Below are positions 1 through 8,776 of a stretch of DNA of 55,429 nt, piece after piece. Each line of letters begins with the position of its first letter. Position 1 is the stretch's first letter. This stretch comes from Verrucomicrobiota bacterium (GTDB lineage Bacteria > Verrucomicrobiota > Verrucomicrobiia > Verrucomicrobiales > Akkermansiaceae). Position numbers and translations under genes: made by a program. A model generated the notes under the pieces. The model saw nothing but the letters and a program-made list of their open reading frames with translations, ran no database searches and had not been told where the DNA came from. Where the stretch lies: positions 1 through 55,429 of the forward strand of contig JAPLUI010000190.1 of the NCBI GenBank assembly GCA_026397725.1, in the 5' to 3' direction.

Positions 1-1
1 G

Positions 2-100
2 CTCCTCGAACAACTCAACGAAATGGAAATCACCTTTCCGGGAACCGAACTGATCATGCGCTACTCTCTGTTAGGCTCACCCGCCGCCGACGATTCCTAA
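2..100 (+). CDS. 3' end of a probable IS transposase (partial)
   Basis: An open frame enters from the left edge and ends at TAA 98-100, giving the last 32 codons of a gene. The tail contains EMEITFPGTELIMRYSL, which resembles the C-terminus of IS4/IS1634-type DDE transposases; this is recognition by eye, not a search. The stop is followed by about 37 bp before the disrupted integrase sequence begins (near 138), a plausible distance to an IS terminal repeat. I infer that the element has inserted into, or beside, the integrase gene. Only the tail is visible, so the family is uncertain. Confidence 0.45.
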   Translation, partial: LLEQLNEMEITFPGTELIMRYSLLGSPAADDS

Positions 101-118
101 CACAGTGTCACCATCACT

Positions 119-586
119 TCACAGAGGTAAGGAGTCCTGGGTCTGAGCCGTGGCCTCGGATTTTGGTTTGGGGTACGTCTTGCCCTTTACCTTCGGGACG
201 GTCCCGTTGAGTCTCATGTAATACAATTTCAGGAGAGTGGTCGTGATCTTGGACGGGTCGGTGATGGCCATGTCTGCCGCGAAGTGTTTCACGGCGAGTT
301 TCGCCGCGTCGGCGCTGGTTGACACGAACTTCGTGGCACTGAGTTTTTCAGCCGTGTATTTTTCCAACAGCCGCTCAAGTTCGGTTTTCCCTCCAACCGT
401 CTTCCCGGTCTTTTTGCTGACCACCGGTCGGCCCCGTAGTTCCTCTGCCCGCTCTATTGCCTCCATTCGGTCGGAGGTATTCAGTGGCCGCCGCACCTGC
501 TCTTCGCCCACAGTGTATCGGAGCCAAAACATTTTTCCCCGCAAGTAGATCCCGGGTGCCGCGTCTGATTTCGGTTTTCTTGCCAT
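119..586 (-). pseudogene. Truncated tyrosine recombinase (phage/island integrase), N-terminal part
   Basis: This 155-residue frame starts at ATG 584-586. It has an N-terminal arm-type stretch (GIYLRGKMFWLRYTVGEEQV) followed by the start of a core-binding SAM-like domain (TELERLLEKYTAEKL...). Full integrases run to about 350-450 residues and end in a catalytic domain with an R...HxxR...Y set; none of that is present. The frame remains convincing up to KSEATAQT and then degenerates into a few random codons, coinciding with the probable IS end near 138. The gene lies next to a tRNA-Val fragment, the usual position of an island integrase. It is probably inactive. A complete catalytic part could lie beyond the IS, outside the window. 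Confidence 0.7.
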
Positions 587-605
587 GCGCGAACTGTGCT
601 AAATG

Positions 606-629
606 ATTTGTGCTAAATAAAGCACAAAT
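606..629. promoter_or_regulatory. Perfect 9-bp inverted repeat upstream of the integrase fragment
   Basis: ATTTGTGCT and AGCACAAAT are exact reverse complements separated by AAATAA. The repeat sits 20-43 bp upstream of the integrase start codon (586, minus strand), in AT-rich DNA where the promoter should be. A further copy of GTGCTAAAT lies just beside it. Position and symmetry suggest an operator for the integrase promoter; this is inference. Confidence 0.4.
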
Positions 630-718
630 TACGAGAATCCCTTGATTTACAAGCAAGCTTTATTCCTTGTGGAAAAAGCGAATTGCCCCGTAGATTCAAC
701 GAAAACTTACAAAAGCCC

Positions 719-765
719 CCTCACTGACACGGAGGGGGTCACTGGTTCGAAACCAGTATCGCGCA
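719..765 (+). other. 3' half of tRNA-Val(GAC): likely attachment-site remnant
   Basis: The stretch reads as tRNA positions 27-73: anticodon arm 719-735 with loop CTGACAC (anticodon GAC, valine), variable region GGGTC, T arm 741-757 (ACTGG-TTCGAAA-CCAGT, a perfect 5-bp stem), acceptor strand ATCGCGC 758-764 and discriminator A. The anticodon stem has an A-G mismatch at 31/39. The D arm and the 5' acceptor strand (expected GCGCGAT) are absent upstream, so this is not a functional gene. tRNA 3' halves beside an integrase are the classic product of site-specific island integration. The element should therefore extend left from here, with chromosomal DNA starting near 766. Confidence 0.7.
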
Positions 766-812
766 TGTTCCTTGACCTGCAACGAACATGCGTCTGCTCT
801 CAGGCCCGCATG

Positions 813-862
813 GAGCGCGGACATTCCTGTCCGCATAGGGAGCGCGGACATTCCTGTCCGCA
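813..862. repeat. Two copies of a 23-bp palindromic repeat
   Basis: Copies at 813-835 and 840-862 are identical. Each contains the palindrome GCGGACA-TTCC-TGTCCGC. The ACATTCCTGT core also occurs in inverted orientation inside the palindrome at 55041-55060 near the other end of the window. They look like dispersed REP-type elements between genes. The rest of 766-979 has no gene I can support. Confidence 0.6.
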
Positions 863-979
863 GTCCATGGGTGGAGAGAGAAACGCGCGACACGCCCGAC
901 TTTTTCTCCAAGCATGGGCGAGGGGGACCATGTCGGCGCTGCTTAACGGCCACCATCGGAGCCGAGTTGCTCGGGAGGC

Positions 980-3900
980 TTAGCGGTCGTAGATGACGGT
1001 GCGGGAGCCATTTTCGCGATGGGAGATGAGGAGGGCGAGGCGCTTGACGGTGGCCGGATCGATGCCGGTGTGGCTGAGGTAGTCGAACTTGCCGCGCAGG
1101 TCGGTGTAGCCGTCCTTGTGGAAGGCGATGCTGCCATCGGCGGCCTCGGCATAAACCTTGACGTAGGTCTTGGGCAGGGGCTTGCCGGTGGCGGAGTCTA
1201 ACACCTGCACGGAGCGTGCGGCCGGGTCCCGGCGGACTTCGATGGCGGTGGAGTCGAGCACTTTAAGGATCTTGGTGTTGGCTGACTCCGCAGCGATGAG
1301 GACATTGCCTTGGCGGAAGGCAGGCGGCAATTCGATGGTGGTCACGGACTGGTCCTTGGCGAGGGCGACTTCACGTTGTTCGTTAGGACGGATCGATGGA
1401 TAGCTGCCGCTGTTGCCTTCGCCTTTCAGGAAGGGATCCTTGGAGAACAGCACTTCCAGATCGACGCTGTAGAGGCGCAGGCTGGCCGTTTCAAGGGCGC
1501 GGTGCCTGATGATAAGCTTACCGTCCGGCGCGAGTGTTAGGTCGAGTGCCGGAGTGACGCTTGCGGGTTGGTCGCTGCGCTTTGAGTTATCGGCCTTGGC
1601 CAGGGCGGTGATTTCGTCGGCCTGGTCGATGACGGCCTGGAAGCGCTCGTGCCAGAGGCCGGGCGGCAGGCCGGGCAGGGCGGTGGCGGCGATGGCGCGG
1701 GCGGCGGCGGGTTGTTCCTGATGGAAGAGCATGACGGCACGCAGGTAATCATAGTTGAGGCGGGCGGGCAGTTTGGCGGGATCGATCTTGGCGAAGCGCT
1801 CCAGCGCCTCCTCGAGGCGGTCCTGCAGCAGCAGCAAGACCGTTAGAGTGAGTTCATCGGTGGCATCGAGCGCGGGCTTCCAGGCGAGTTGGTCGAGGAA
1901 GGCATCGTAGTGCTTGAGGGCGTCCGGATGGGTGAGGCGGGGTTGGTCGCCGAAGGCATGAGCGCGGGGATTGATGAGGGGATCGAACTCAAGGGTCTCC
2001 CAGTCGTGATGGATGCGCGGTCGCACGGTCAGCAGCGGGCTGTCGAGCCAGGGGCCGAGGGCGGTGACGGATTCCGAGTTTTCCAGATAGGTGCGGATCG
2101 TTGCGGGATCGTCGTGGTGGAAGGCATAGGCGAAAACCGCGGGTGAGAAATGCAGGCGCTCGCGCAGGACTTGGGTGATCTTGAGGTAAACCTCGCGGTC
2201 CTTGAGACGCCAGAGGATCTCGGTGAGATCGATGCTGCCGAGGTTCTCCGTGCGCAGGCGTTTGAGGACCTCCTCGGTGCTGCCATCGCGGGCGAGGACC
2301 GACCATGACGCGTTGTCTTCCGGCGCGGGTTGCGCGGTGACGTGCAGGACGCGCTGGCCGCTGTGGGCGAGGATGACGCCGTGCTCGGTGACGTGCATCG
2401 GATAGACGGGGAACTCGCCGGCGGCCGGGAAGTAGAACGCGAGGTCCAAGGTGAGGACGCCATAGGGAGCGATCTTTTGGGTGACGGCAAGCGTGGCGGG
2501 TTTGCCGGCCAGTGGAATGGCCCCGGCGGGGATTTGGGCGAGCACGTCGAGTTGGCGCTCGGTGCCGGTGGGATTGGTGACGATGAGCGAGGCGGAGTAG
2601 GGCACGCCGGGTTCGAAATCCCCGGTGATGGGGTTCTCAACCTTCCGGCCCTCGACGGTGCGATAGGGTTCATCGAGCGGACAGAAGGATTCGCGCACGA
2701 GCAGCGGCGACTCCGCCGCGACCTGGTCGCTGCGGCGGGTGTCCTTGTAGAACAAGAGCATCGGCTCGCGGGCCTTGACCCGCAGGGTGCTGCCGTCAAC
2801 CGTGACCTCCGGGCGTTCCGCCTTGAAGGGCAGATCCAACACGGCAAGGCACAGCAGCGCTTCGTGGGCATTGCGGCAACAGGCGTTGAAATGCGGCGAG
2901 AGGAACGGCCCCTTGCCATCCCACGCGGCGAGGTCGAGCCAGAAGCGGTTGAGGGCGATGAGGGACTCATCGGTGATTCCACTAAATCCATAGTAGTTGG
3001 CCTCGCGATAGAGGCGGGTGCGGTCAGGGAAGAGTGGATTGAGGCGCAGGGCCTTCAGGGCCTTGGGTGAGGCCTCGGGTGCCGCGAAGGGGTCGGCCGC
3101 TCCCTCGGAACCCAGTCCGCCCATGGCAAGGGTGGAATCGTCGTCTTTGAAGCCCCGGGCGGGAGGCTCCGTGCCTGGGCTTGGAGGAGCGGCACAGCGC
3201 ATGGAGGTGGTGAGTTGTTCGATCTTATCCATCTCCGCAGCGGTATTGGTGACGAGCAGGTTCCCGTCTGGGGTGAGGGTGACGGAACTGCCCTCACCAA
3301 ACACGATGCCGCATTTTTTCAACAAGTCGATGGGCGGCCTGCGGGTTGTCAGGCCCTTGCTGGTGCCATCGCCAGCCGCGAAGGGATCTTCGCCAGAGCC
3401 AGCAGAGGCAGTCTGCAGGGTGTCAATGAAACCGGGCGGCATGCGGAAGGTGCGGGTGAAGATATCACTGCCGCATTCGGTCATCGGCACGATGGAGACG
3501 GCGTAATCATCGGTCTTGTAGCGGAGGTTGGCGGCCTCGCAGATGTATTTGAGGGCCTGGCCGATCGGGACGTTGGTGAGTCGGAGATTGATGCGCCGTG
3601 CTCCGGGGGAGCCCCCCGCGCTCAGTCCGCCGCTTTCCGCAGCGGCGTCCAAGCCGGCACTGTCGCCGGTGGTGGTTGGTTTGCGAACGAGGAAGTTCAT
3701 GCCCTTGCGGGTCGGGTCGGTTTCCAAGGTGTCGAGTTCCGCCGCGCGCAGGCGCAGGAAGTCAACGGCTTCGTCCACCGTGATGTCATCGAAGGCAATG
3801 TTAGGGATGATGATGCGTTTGAGTTTCTCCTGGATATAAGGCACGCCTGAAGAGACCATCGCGCCCTCATCGCGCAGTTCCTTGCGGGCGATGCCGAGGC

Positions 3901-6900
3901 TGTCTTTGCCGGAGAGGTCGCTGCCGCCAAGGGTTTGGGTGAAGAGGGTGGTTTCGGCCTCGGGGGCGGGGGCTTCGGTTTGCCAGCGGAGCTTGAGTTC
4001 GGTGGCGATGGTGTCGCGGGCGGCGGGGACGGCCTGGGCGAGCAGGGCCTTTTCCGCGGCGTTGAGGCGCTGCCAGGCATAGGGGCGCAGATAGGTGCTC
4101 AGGTCGCGGCCGAGCAGGAGGTCGTCGATGAACTGCGGTTCGAGCTTGGCGGCGAGGAGCGGTTTGACGTGCTTGTCGAAGAAGGCCTGGTCCTTGCGGG
4201 CGAGGAACAGGTGGAGTTCGTGGCAGGCGTGCTTGGCGAGCAGGTCGAGTTTTTGGTTTTCCGTTAGATCGGGCCACATGGTGAGGAAGGTGAACTCGCG
4301 GAGGATGTCGCTGGCGGTGAAGCCGTGAAGGAGCTGGTGGGCTTCGGTTAGGGTGGTGAAGGCGCGCCAATCGGCATCGAGGAGGTTTTCGATGGTGGCA
4401 TCCTTGCCCTTGGTGAGGACGGCGGCGTTGCGAGTGGCGAGGTAATGAATGGCGGGATCGAGCGGGCGGGCGAGGCGGCGTTCGCGCAGCGCGGTGTCAT
4501 TGGCGGGCAGCGGCAACTGCAGGGCATCGCTGGCAAACTCGTCGGCGGCAATGATCTCGATGAACTGGCAACCGGCGAAGTCGGCGAGCGGCAGGCTGAG
4601 GGTGCCATCGGGCTTGGGTGTCAGGTCGAAGCGGACGACGGCGGGGGTCTTGAGGAAATCGCAGGCGGCGGCGAGCGTTGTTTTGTTAGAACCGCGATCG
4701 TCGGGAGGGGCCGGTTGACTGCCGGGCTTTCTCTTCATCATGGCGGATGGAATTCCACCCTCGGCGTCGCGTCCGGAGGGTTCGGCTTGCTCGAGATCTT
4801 CCTCGGTCCAGCGGTTGAGGAGGAGGCCGGGGCGGGGGAGGAGGGAACCGGGGAAGGTCACGGCGGCGCGGCGCTCGAGGATGTAGCGCATTTCATCGCT
4901 GAGGCGGCGTTCGGTTAGGAAGCCACACGATTGGAGGCCGGGGGCGAGGGTGTCCGCCTGTGGCGGGCGGAAGGGGAAGGCGGCGGAACCCGGGTTCCAA
5001 TCCCGGTGTTGATAGCGTTTGCCGGCGAGGGTGAGGCGGGTGTGCGGGCTGGCATCGCGGAGTTGGATGGTGACCTGGCCGTTTTCCGCGGTGGCTTTGG
5101 CGATGCTCGGATGGGGCGGTGTGAGGCGGGGCATGACGCGGGTGGGCGAGATGAGCAACCCGGCTTGTTCGACGCCGGAGGAACAGCGGATGCGGGTGGT
5201 GCCGGCACCCTGCCGGAGGAGAAAATCGCCGGGAGGAAGGTCGTGGATGACGAGCTGGCCCGCGGCGATGGAGAGTTTGTCGAAGTGGTCGCGGACGGGC
5301 TTGCCGTCGAGGGTTTCCAGCAGGGAGAGGCGGTTAGGGTCCGGGGCGGTGGCCGGGATTTCCAGCGGGAGGCGGAGTTCCGTGGCGGCAGGGAGCTGGA
5401 TGCGTGGGGCGCACTCGAGGCTGCGGGGTTTGCACCGGAGTGGCGTGTCGGCGAGGTCGGTGCCGGAGGCTGTTAGAGTGGCGATGGAATCGAGTTTGCC
5501 GAGGTCGATGCGGCCTTGGGCATCGGTGCGGGCCTGGAGGGTGACGGCCGGTTGGTAGCCGGCCTTCTCGCACTTGAGGGTGATGGCACGGGACGGGAGT
5601 GGCTCGCCGTTGCGACCGCGGACTTCGAGGCGGTAGCCGCTGGCGGTGGGCGAGAAGAAGGCGGTGGCGATGGTGGCCTGTTCCAGGTCGGCGTTGATCT
5701 GATAGGTGGCGTCGGCGCTGAGCTTAATCGGCACGCCGCCGGTGGCCGGGGTAAAGGTACCGCGCAGCGTGAGGGTGAGTGAGCGCAGGTCGGCTGGCAC
5801 CTGGAAGGGGACGCTGAGGGTGGGGGCCAGCGCGAGGTTTTCCGCGATGATGCGCTCGGTGGTGAGGTCGCCGAGCAGCTTCGCAGTGAGGACGAGGGCC
5901 GGGTTTTCCAAGCGCTCCAGCGGGAGGTCGCAGCCGTGGTTGGTGAGGCGGAGGCGGAGCTGGACCTGGGTTGCCTGGTCGGCGAGGAGTTGTTCGCGCT
6001 CGAGGTGAAAGCGGGCGTCCAGGGCGGGTTGGTCCTCACGCGGGCCGAGCGTGATAGGCGCGGCGAGTTTGCCGGTGCTGACAAGGCCGGCGGTGGCTGG
6101 TTTGTTAGGTGCGTTGGGGATGGTGATGCGGCCGGTGGCGTCGGCCGTGAACGACTCGCTGCCGAGGGTGAGGGTGGCGGCGGCAAGGGGGTGGGCGTTT
6201 TCATCGAAGACGCGGAGGGCTTGGCCGGTGGCCGTGCGTTCGAGATAGGGAATGAGGTTGCCTTTGCGGATGAGGGCGCGGGCGGCGACCTGGCCGCTGA
6301 CGAGATCGACCAACCACACGCCAGGGCCGCTGAGTTCGGGGAGATCGATGGCCTCGCGGTGGAGGAGGATCGGGGCCTGCTGATAGGTCAGATGGCGCTG
6401 GTGATGGGGGACGAGGCCATCGAGGTCGATGGCGACATCCGGCTCGCGGCCGTGGCGGGCGAGGTGGGCGGGGAGGTCGATTTCGTAGATGCGGAGGAGG
6501 ACATCGGGAGTGTTCTTGAGGTCGAGGGTGAGCTTGACCGGGTCGGTGGCGGCGAGGACTTGCGGCGTGCCGGGCGCGAAGCTGATGCGGGCTTCCTGTT
6601 GGAGTTGTTTGAAGGCGGCGGGCTCGAGGACGGTGCCCCAGCGGGGGGACTCGGCTCCGTCGAGGAGGCGGGCACGGGCGTGGATTTCGGTTAGGCTGGC
6701 TTCCCGGATGAAGGGGGCGAAGGCTTTGGCGGAATCGGTCTGGCTGAGGAACTGGCTGAGGAGCAACTCGATGAGCGCGGTGTCGTCAGTCACCGGCGGG
6801 CAACCGGTGACAGCGGCGAAGTCCCGTTTCGGGTTGACGCAGGGAGCCTCCGACAGGTCCACGCGGGTGATGAAGAGCGGGTTGAAGGCGCGGGGGAGCG

Positions 6901-7876
6901 CGAGGAAGGCGAGGAAATCGTCCTTGGCATAGTGGCCGATTTCGGCCTGGAGGCGGAGGTGATGGAAGAGCACATGGGCCTTGAGCGAATTCTGCGAGGG
7001 CGGCAGGGTGATGGCAAAATCACGACAGTTCCGGAGGTGCTCGACAAGCGCCTTGGGGTCGCGGCCAAGGTCGGTTTCCGCGCCGGGCCGCAGTTTGGTT
7101 AGATAGGTGATGGCGAAGGTTTCGCTGGCGAGGAGGCCGGGCTCGAGCTTGAGCAGGGCGGCGAGTTGCCCGGATGTCAGGTTGTCGCGGAACTCGAGCG
7201 CCGCGAAGGCGACGGGGTGCTCCAGGTTGAAGGCCCTGGCGATGAGCGGGACGACGCCGGGGTGCTCGGGGTGCTTGAGGTGTTGCAGGAACCAGCGGGT
7301 CTTGGCGTCATCGAAGGTATCGACCTGGCTGAGTTCGCGCAGGAGCCGCTCACCGCTGAACTGGGTGTAGGGCGTGCGGGGTGAGGCCGCGAGGGCGGCG
7401 GCGTCGAAGGCGGCGGTGGCAATGAGGGCCGGATCGAGGCGGGTCGGCAGGCTTTCGGCGGCGGCGGCGGCATCGGGGCGGGCGTCGTCAAAGGTGAGAT
7501 CGAGGCGCTCGATGAGTTTGGCCAGGGAGTCTTTGGGATGGGCCTGATAGTCCAGCAGCAACTGGCGGTTTTCGAGCGTGGCGAGGCCGCTTGCGGACAC
7601 CGGGTCGGCTTTGCGCCCGGCGGCGGCGTGCCAGGTGACGAGGGTTTTCCTGAAGGCGGCGTCGTGGCCGGCGAGTTGGTGGTGAAGCGCGGTGAAGAAG
7701 AAGGCCTCGCGGGTGCCGGGGATGAGTTCGCGCAGCGCCGCAGGGCGGGTGGCGGGATCGGCAAAGCGCTCGCGGAAAAGATCATCGGCCGCCTGCAGCG
7801 GAGGGAGAACGAGAAGATCATCGGCCGCCTGCAGCGGGGTGAGAACGAGGAACAAACAAAAGAGGTTCTTGCTCAT
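980..7876 (-). CDS. Giant alpha-2-macroglobulin-like secreted protein with internal STN-type segment
   Basis: The 2298-residue product begins at MSKNLFCLFLVL, a signal peptide ending near QAADD; upstream in-frame codons are non-protein-like, so I reject the longer start. The N-terminal half holds macroglobulin-type beta-domains, including MG-like phrases such as VWLVDLVSGQVAARALI. Residues about 1345-1465 contain an STN/secretin-N-like unit (IPNIAFDDITVDEAVDFL, then INLRLTNVPIGQALKYI), followed near 1540 by LLVTNTAAEMDKIEQL, as in verrucomicrobial secretin-like proteins. The C-terminal half has TPR-like helices and a late carboxypeptidase-regulatory-like beta-domain. I see no CxEQ thioester motif, so protease trapping by a thioester is unlikely. 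It is probably periplasmic or cell-surface. There are no operon partners; the gene is divergent from hicA across 162 bp. Confidence 0.75.
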   Translation of the reverse strand: MSKNLFCLFLVLTPLQAADDLLVLPPLQAADDLFRERFADPATRPAALRELIPGTREAFFFTALHHQLAGHDAAFRKTLVTWHAAAGRKADPVSASGLATLENRQLLLDYQAHPKDSLAKLIERLDLTFDDARPDAAAAAESLPTRLDPALIATAAFDAAALAASPRTPYTQFSGERLLRELSQVDTFDDAKTRWFLQHLKHPEHPGVVPLIARAFNLEHPVAFAALEFRDNLTSGQLAALLKLEPGLLASETFAITYLTKLRPGAETDLGRDPKALVEHLRNCRDFAITLPPSQNSLKAHVLFHHLRLQAEIGHYAKDDFLAFLALPRAFNPLFITRVDLSEAPCVNPKRDFAAVTGCPPVTDDTALIELLLSQFLSQTDSAKAFAPFIREASLTEIHARARLLDGAESPRWGTVLEPAAFKQLQQEARISFAPGTPQVLAATDPVKLTLDLKNTPDVLLRIYEIDLPAHLARHGREPDVAIDLDGLVPHHQRHLTYQQAPILLHREAIDLPELSGPGVWLVDLVSGQVAARALIRKGNLIPYLERTATGQALRVFDENAHPLAAATLTLGSESFTADATGRITIPNAPNKPATAGLVSTGKLAAPITLGPREDQPALDARFHLEREQLLADQATQVQLRLRLTNHGCDLPLERLENPALVLTAKLLGDLTTERIIAENLALAPTLSVPFQVPADLRSLTLTLRGTFTPATGGVPIKLSADATYQINADLEQATIATAFFSPTASGYRLEVRGRNGEPLPSRAITLKCEKAGYQPAVTLQARTDAQGRIDLGKLDSIATLTASGTDLADTPLRCKPRSLECAPRIQLPAATELRLPLEIPATAPDPNRLSLLETLDGKPVRDHFDKLSIAAGQLVIHDLPPGDFLLRQGAGTTRIRCSSGVEQAGLLISPTRVMPRLTPPHPSIAKATAENGQVTIQLRDASPHTRLTLAGKRYQHRDWNPGSAAFPFRPPQADTLAPGLQSCGFLTERRLSDEMRYILERRAAVTFPGSLLPRPGLLLNRWTEEDLEQAEPSGRDAEGGIPSAMMKRKPGSQPAPPDDRGSNKTTLAAACDFLKTPAVVRFDLTPKPDGTLSLPLADFAGCQFIEIIAADEFASDALQLPLPANDTALRERRLARPLDPAIHYLATRNAAVLTKGKDATIENLLDADWRAFTTLTEAHQLLHGFTASDILREFTFLTMWPDLTENQKLDLLAKHACHELHLFLARKDQAFFDKHVKPLLAAKLEPQFIDDLLLGRDLSTYLRPYAWQRLNAAEKALLAQAVPAARDTIATELKLRWQTEAPAPEAETTLFTQTLGGSDLSGKDSLGIARKELRDEGAMVSSGVPYIQEKLKRIIIPNIAFDDITVDEAVDFLRLRAAELDTLETDPTRKGMNFLVRKPTTTGDSAGLDAAAESGGLSAGGSPGARRINLRLTNVPIGQALKYICEAANLRYKTDDYAVSIVPMTECGSDIFTRTFRMPPGFIDTLQTASAGSGEDPFAAGDGTSKGLTTRRPPIDLLKKCGIVFGEGSSVTLTPDGNLLVTNTAAEMDKIEQLTTSMRCAAPPSPGTEPPARGFKDDDSTLAMGGLGSEGAADPFAAPEASPKALKALRLNPLFPDRTRLYREANYYGFSGITDESLIALNRFWLDLAAWDGKGPFLSPHFNACCRNAHEALLCLAVLDLPFKAERPEVTVDGSTLRVKAREPMLLFYKDTRRSDQVAAESPLLVRESFCPLDEPYRTVEGRKVENPITGDFEPGVPYSASLIVTNPTGTERQLDVLAQIPAGAIPLAGKPATLAVTQKIAPYGVLTLDLAFYFPAAGEFPVYPMHVTEHGVILAHSGQRVLHVTAQPAPEDNASWSVLARDGSTEEVLKRLRTENLGSIDLTEILWRLKDREVYLKITQVLRERLHFSPAVFAYAFHHDDPATIRTYLENSESVTALGPWLDSPLLTVRPRIHHDWETLEFDPLINPRAHAFGDQPRLTHPDALKHYDAFLDQLAWKPALDATDELTLTVLLLLQDRLEEALERFAKIDPAKLPARLNYDYLRAVMLFHQEQPAAARAIAATALPGLPPGLWHERFQAVIDQADEITALAKADNSKRSDQPASVTPALDLTLAPDGKLIIRHRALETASLRLYSVDLEVLFSKDPFLKGEGNSGSYPSIRPNEQREVALAKDQSVTTIELPPAFRQGNVLIAAESANTKILKVLDSTAIEVRRDPAARSVQVLDSATGKPLPKTYVKVYAEAADGSIAFHKDGYTDLRGKFDYLSHTGIDPATVKRLALLISHRENGSRTVIYDR
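7778..7849. repeat. 36-bp tandem duplication inside the signal-peptide region
   Basis: AAGATCATCGGCCGCCTGCA starts at 7778 and again at 7814 (period 36, a few mismatches near the copy ends). In the encoded protein this gives two successive 12-residue units, LVLTPLQAADDL and LVLPPLQAADDL, at the signal-peptidase cleavage region of the macroglobulin-like protein. The duplication is in frame. Confidence 0.75.
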
Positions 7877-8038
7877 GGCGCGGAGCATGGGGGCAATCGG
7901 GGAGGCTGGCAAGGCGGAATGTGAGATACGAGCCCAAGCCACGGAAGGCCCCGACTTCAAGGAATTCGGAACCGTGAAATCCATTCCGCTGAAAACAATT
8001 CCGCTTGCGCCAAATCTCCCATTGGGTAGGGTGGGTGG

Positions 8039-8239
8039 GTGCCAAGGAAGATCAGGCAGCTCGTGAAGGACTTGCGGCAAGCTGGCTTTTTGCTAGTCCC
8101 AGGGGGCAAGGGGAGTCATCGCAAGTTCGCGCATCCGAACGTGGTGGTTCCTGCCATCGTCCCCGGCCAGGATGGGGACGATGCCAAGCCCTACCTTGAA
8201 AGACACGTCGCCGAGAAAATCAACGAATCCAAGCCATGA
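8039..8239 (+). CDS. hicA: HicA-like mRNA interferase toxin
   Basis: This 66-residue basic protein has the HicA layout: a short helix (RQLVKDLRQAGF), then GGKGSHRKFAHP with the conserved G-S-H-x-x-[FY] core containing the catalytic histidine, a beta-strand of hydrophobic residues (VVVPAIVP) and a C-terminal helix. The family folds as a dsRBD-like ribonuclease that cleaves mRNA. The start chosen is GTG at 8039, after a GGGTGGGTGG stretch that can act as ribosome binding site. The gene overlaps hicB by 4 bp (ATGA), so the pair is translationally coupled, with the toxin first as in most hic loci. Confidence 0.85.
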   Translation: MPRKIRQLVKDLRQAGFLLVPGGKGSHRKFAHPNVVVPAIVPGQDGDDAKPYLERHVAEKINESKP

Positions 8240-8664
8240 ACACCAAGCCCCGCAAGGCCGCCCAGCTTGTCTCCCGGTATCCGCTTCACGTCCGGTGGAG
8301 TGAGGCCGACGGCGCGTATCTCGGATCGGTCCCCGGTCTGATCGGGGAATGCTGCGACGCCGCCACGCCCGAGGGGGTGCTTTCCCAACTTCAGGACATC
8401 GCCGAGGATCTGGTGGAGTATTTGGGCACGCAAGGGGCGGCCCTGCCGGAGAGCGCGACCGGTTCTCACGATCCTGACCCGCGAGTCATCCGGCACGCGC
8501 TCGGGCTCTCACAGGCGGGATTCGCCCGGGCCATGGGCATCAGTCCCAAGACGCTCCACAAGTGGGAGCAAGGCAGTTCGCGCCCCAGCGGTGCCGCCCG
8601 CACCTTGTTGCGGCTTGCCGCCTCGGATCCCGCTGCGGTCAAACGCGCCCTGGCCGCACGGTGA
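8236..8664 (+). CDS. hicB: HicB-like antitoxin with C-terminal HTH
   Basis: The 142-residue product has an N-terminal HicB partial RNase-H-like fold (YPLHVRWSEADGAYLGSVPG, typical of HicB strands with acidic residues) and a C-terminal XRE-type helix-turn-helix (ALGLSQAGFARAMGISPKTL, then HKWEQGSSRPSGAA). The family neutralises HicA by direct binding and represses its own operon through the DNA-binding domain. It starts at an ATG overlapping the hicA stop codon. The autoregulated promoter should lie in the 162 bp between the macroglobulin gene and hicA. Confidence 0.88.
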   Translation: MNTKPRKAAQLVSRYPLHVRWSEADGAYLGSVPGLIGECCDAATPEGVLSQLQDIAEDLVEYLGTQGAALPESATGSHDPDPRVIRHALGLSQAGFARAMGISPKTLHKWEQGSSRPSGAARTLLRLAASDPAAVKRALAAR

Positions 8665-8776
8665 GCATCTTCATGGGTGCGGCGGCCGCGGCCATGGCCA
8701 CCACTCTGCAATAATCAGGATCAGGTGCAGGCTGGGCTTGGCGGATGGGCCGGAACCGGGTGATGGTCTGCGGCGG

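Noticed and set aside
642..765. A complete tRNA-Val gene
   Set aside because: The D arm and the 5' acceptor strand (GCGCGAT) are missing upstream of 719.
980..7876. Thioester (CxEQ) motif expected in protease-trapping macroglobulins
   Set aside because: Searched by eye through the protein; only non-matching Cys contexts such as CSSGVEQ were found.
8591..8776. Upstream in-frame extension of the P-type ATPase
   Set aside because: It overlaps hicB and encodes Pro/Gly-rich, non-conserved residues; the Cys-rich metal module starts exactly at ATG 8777.
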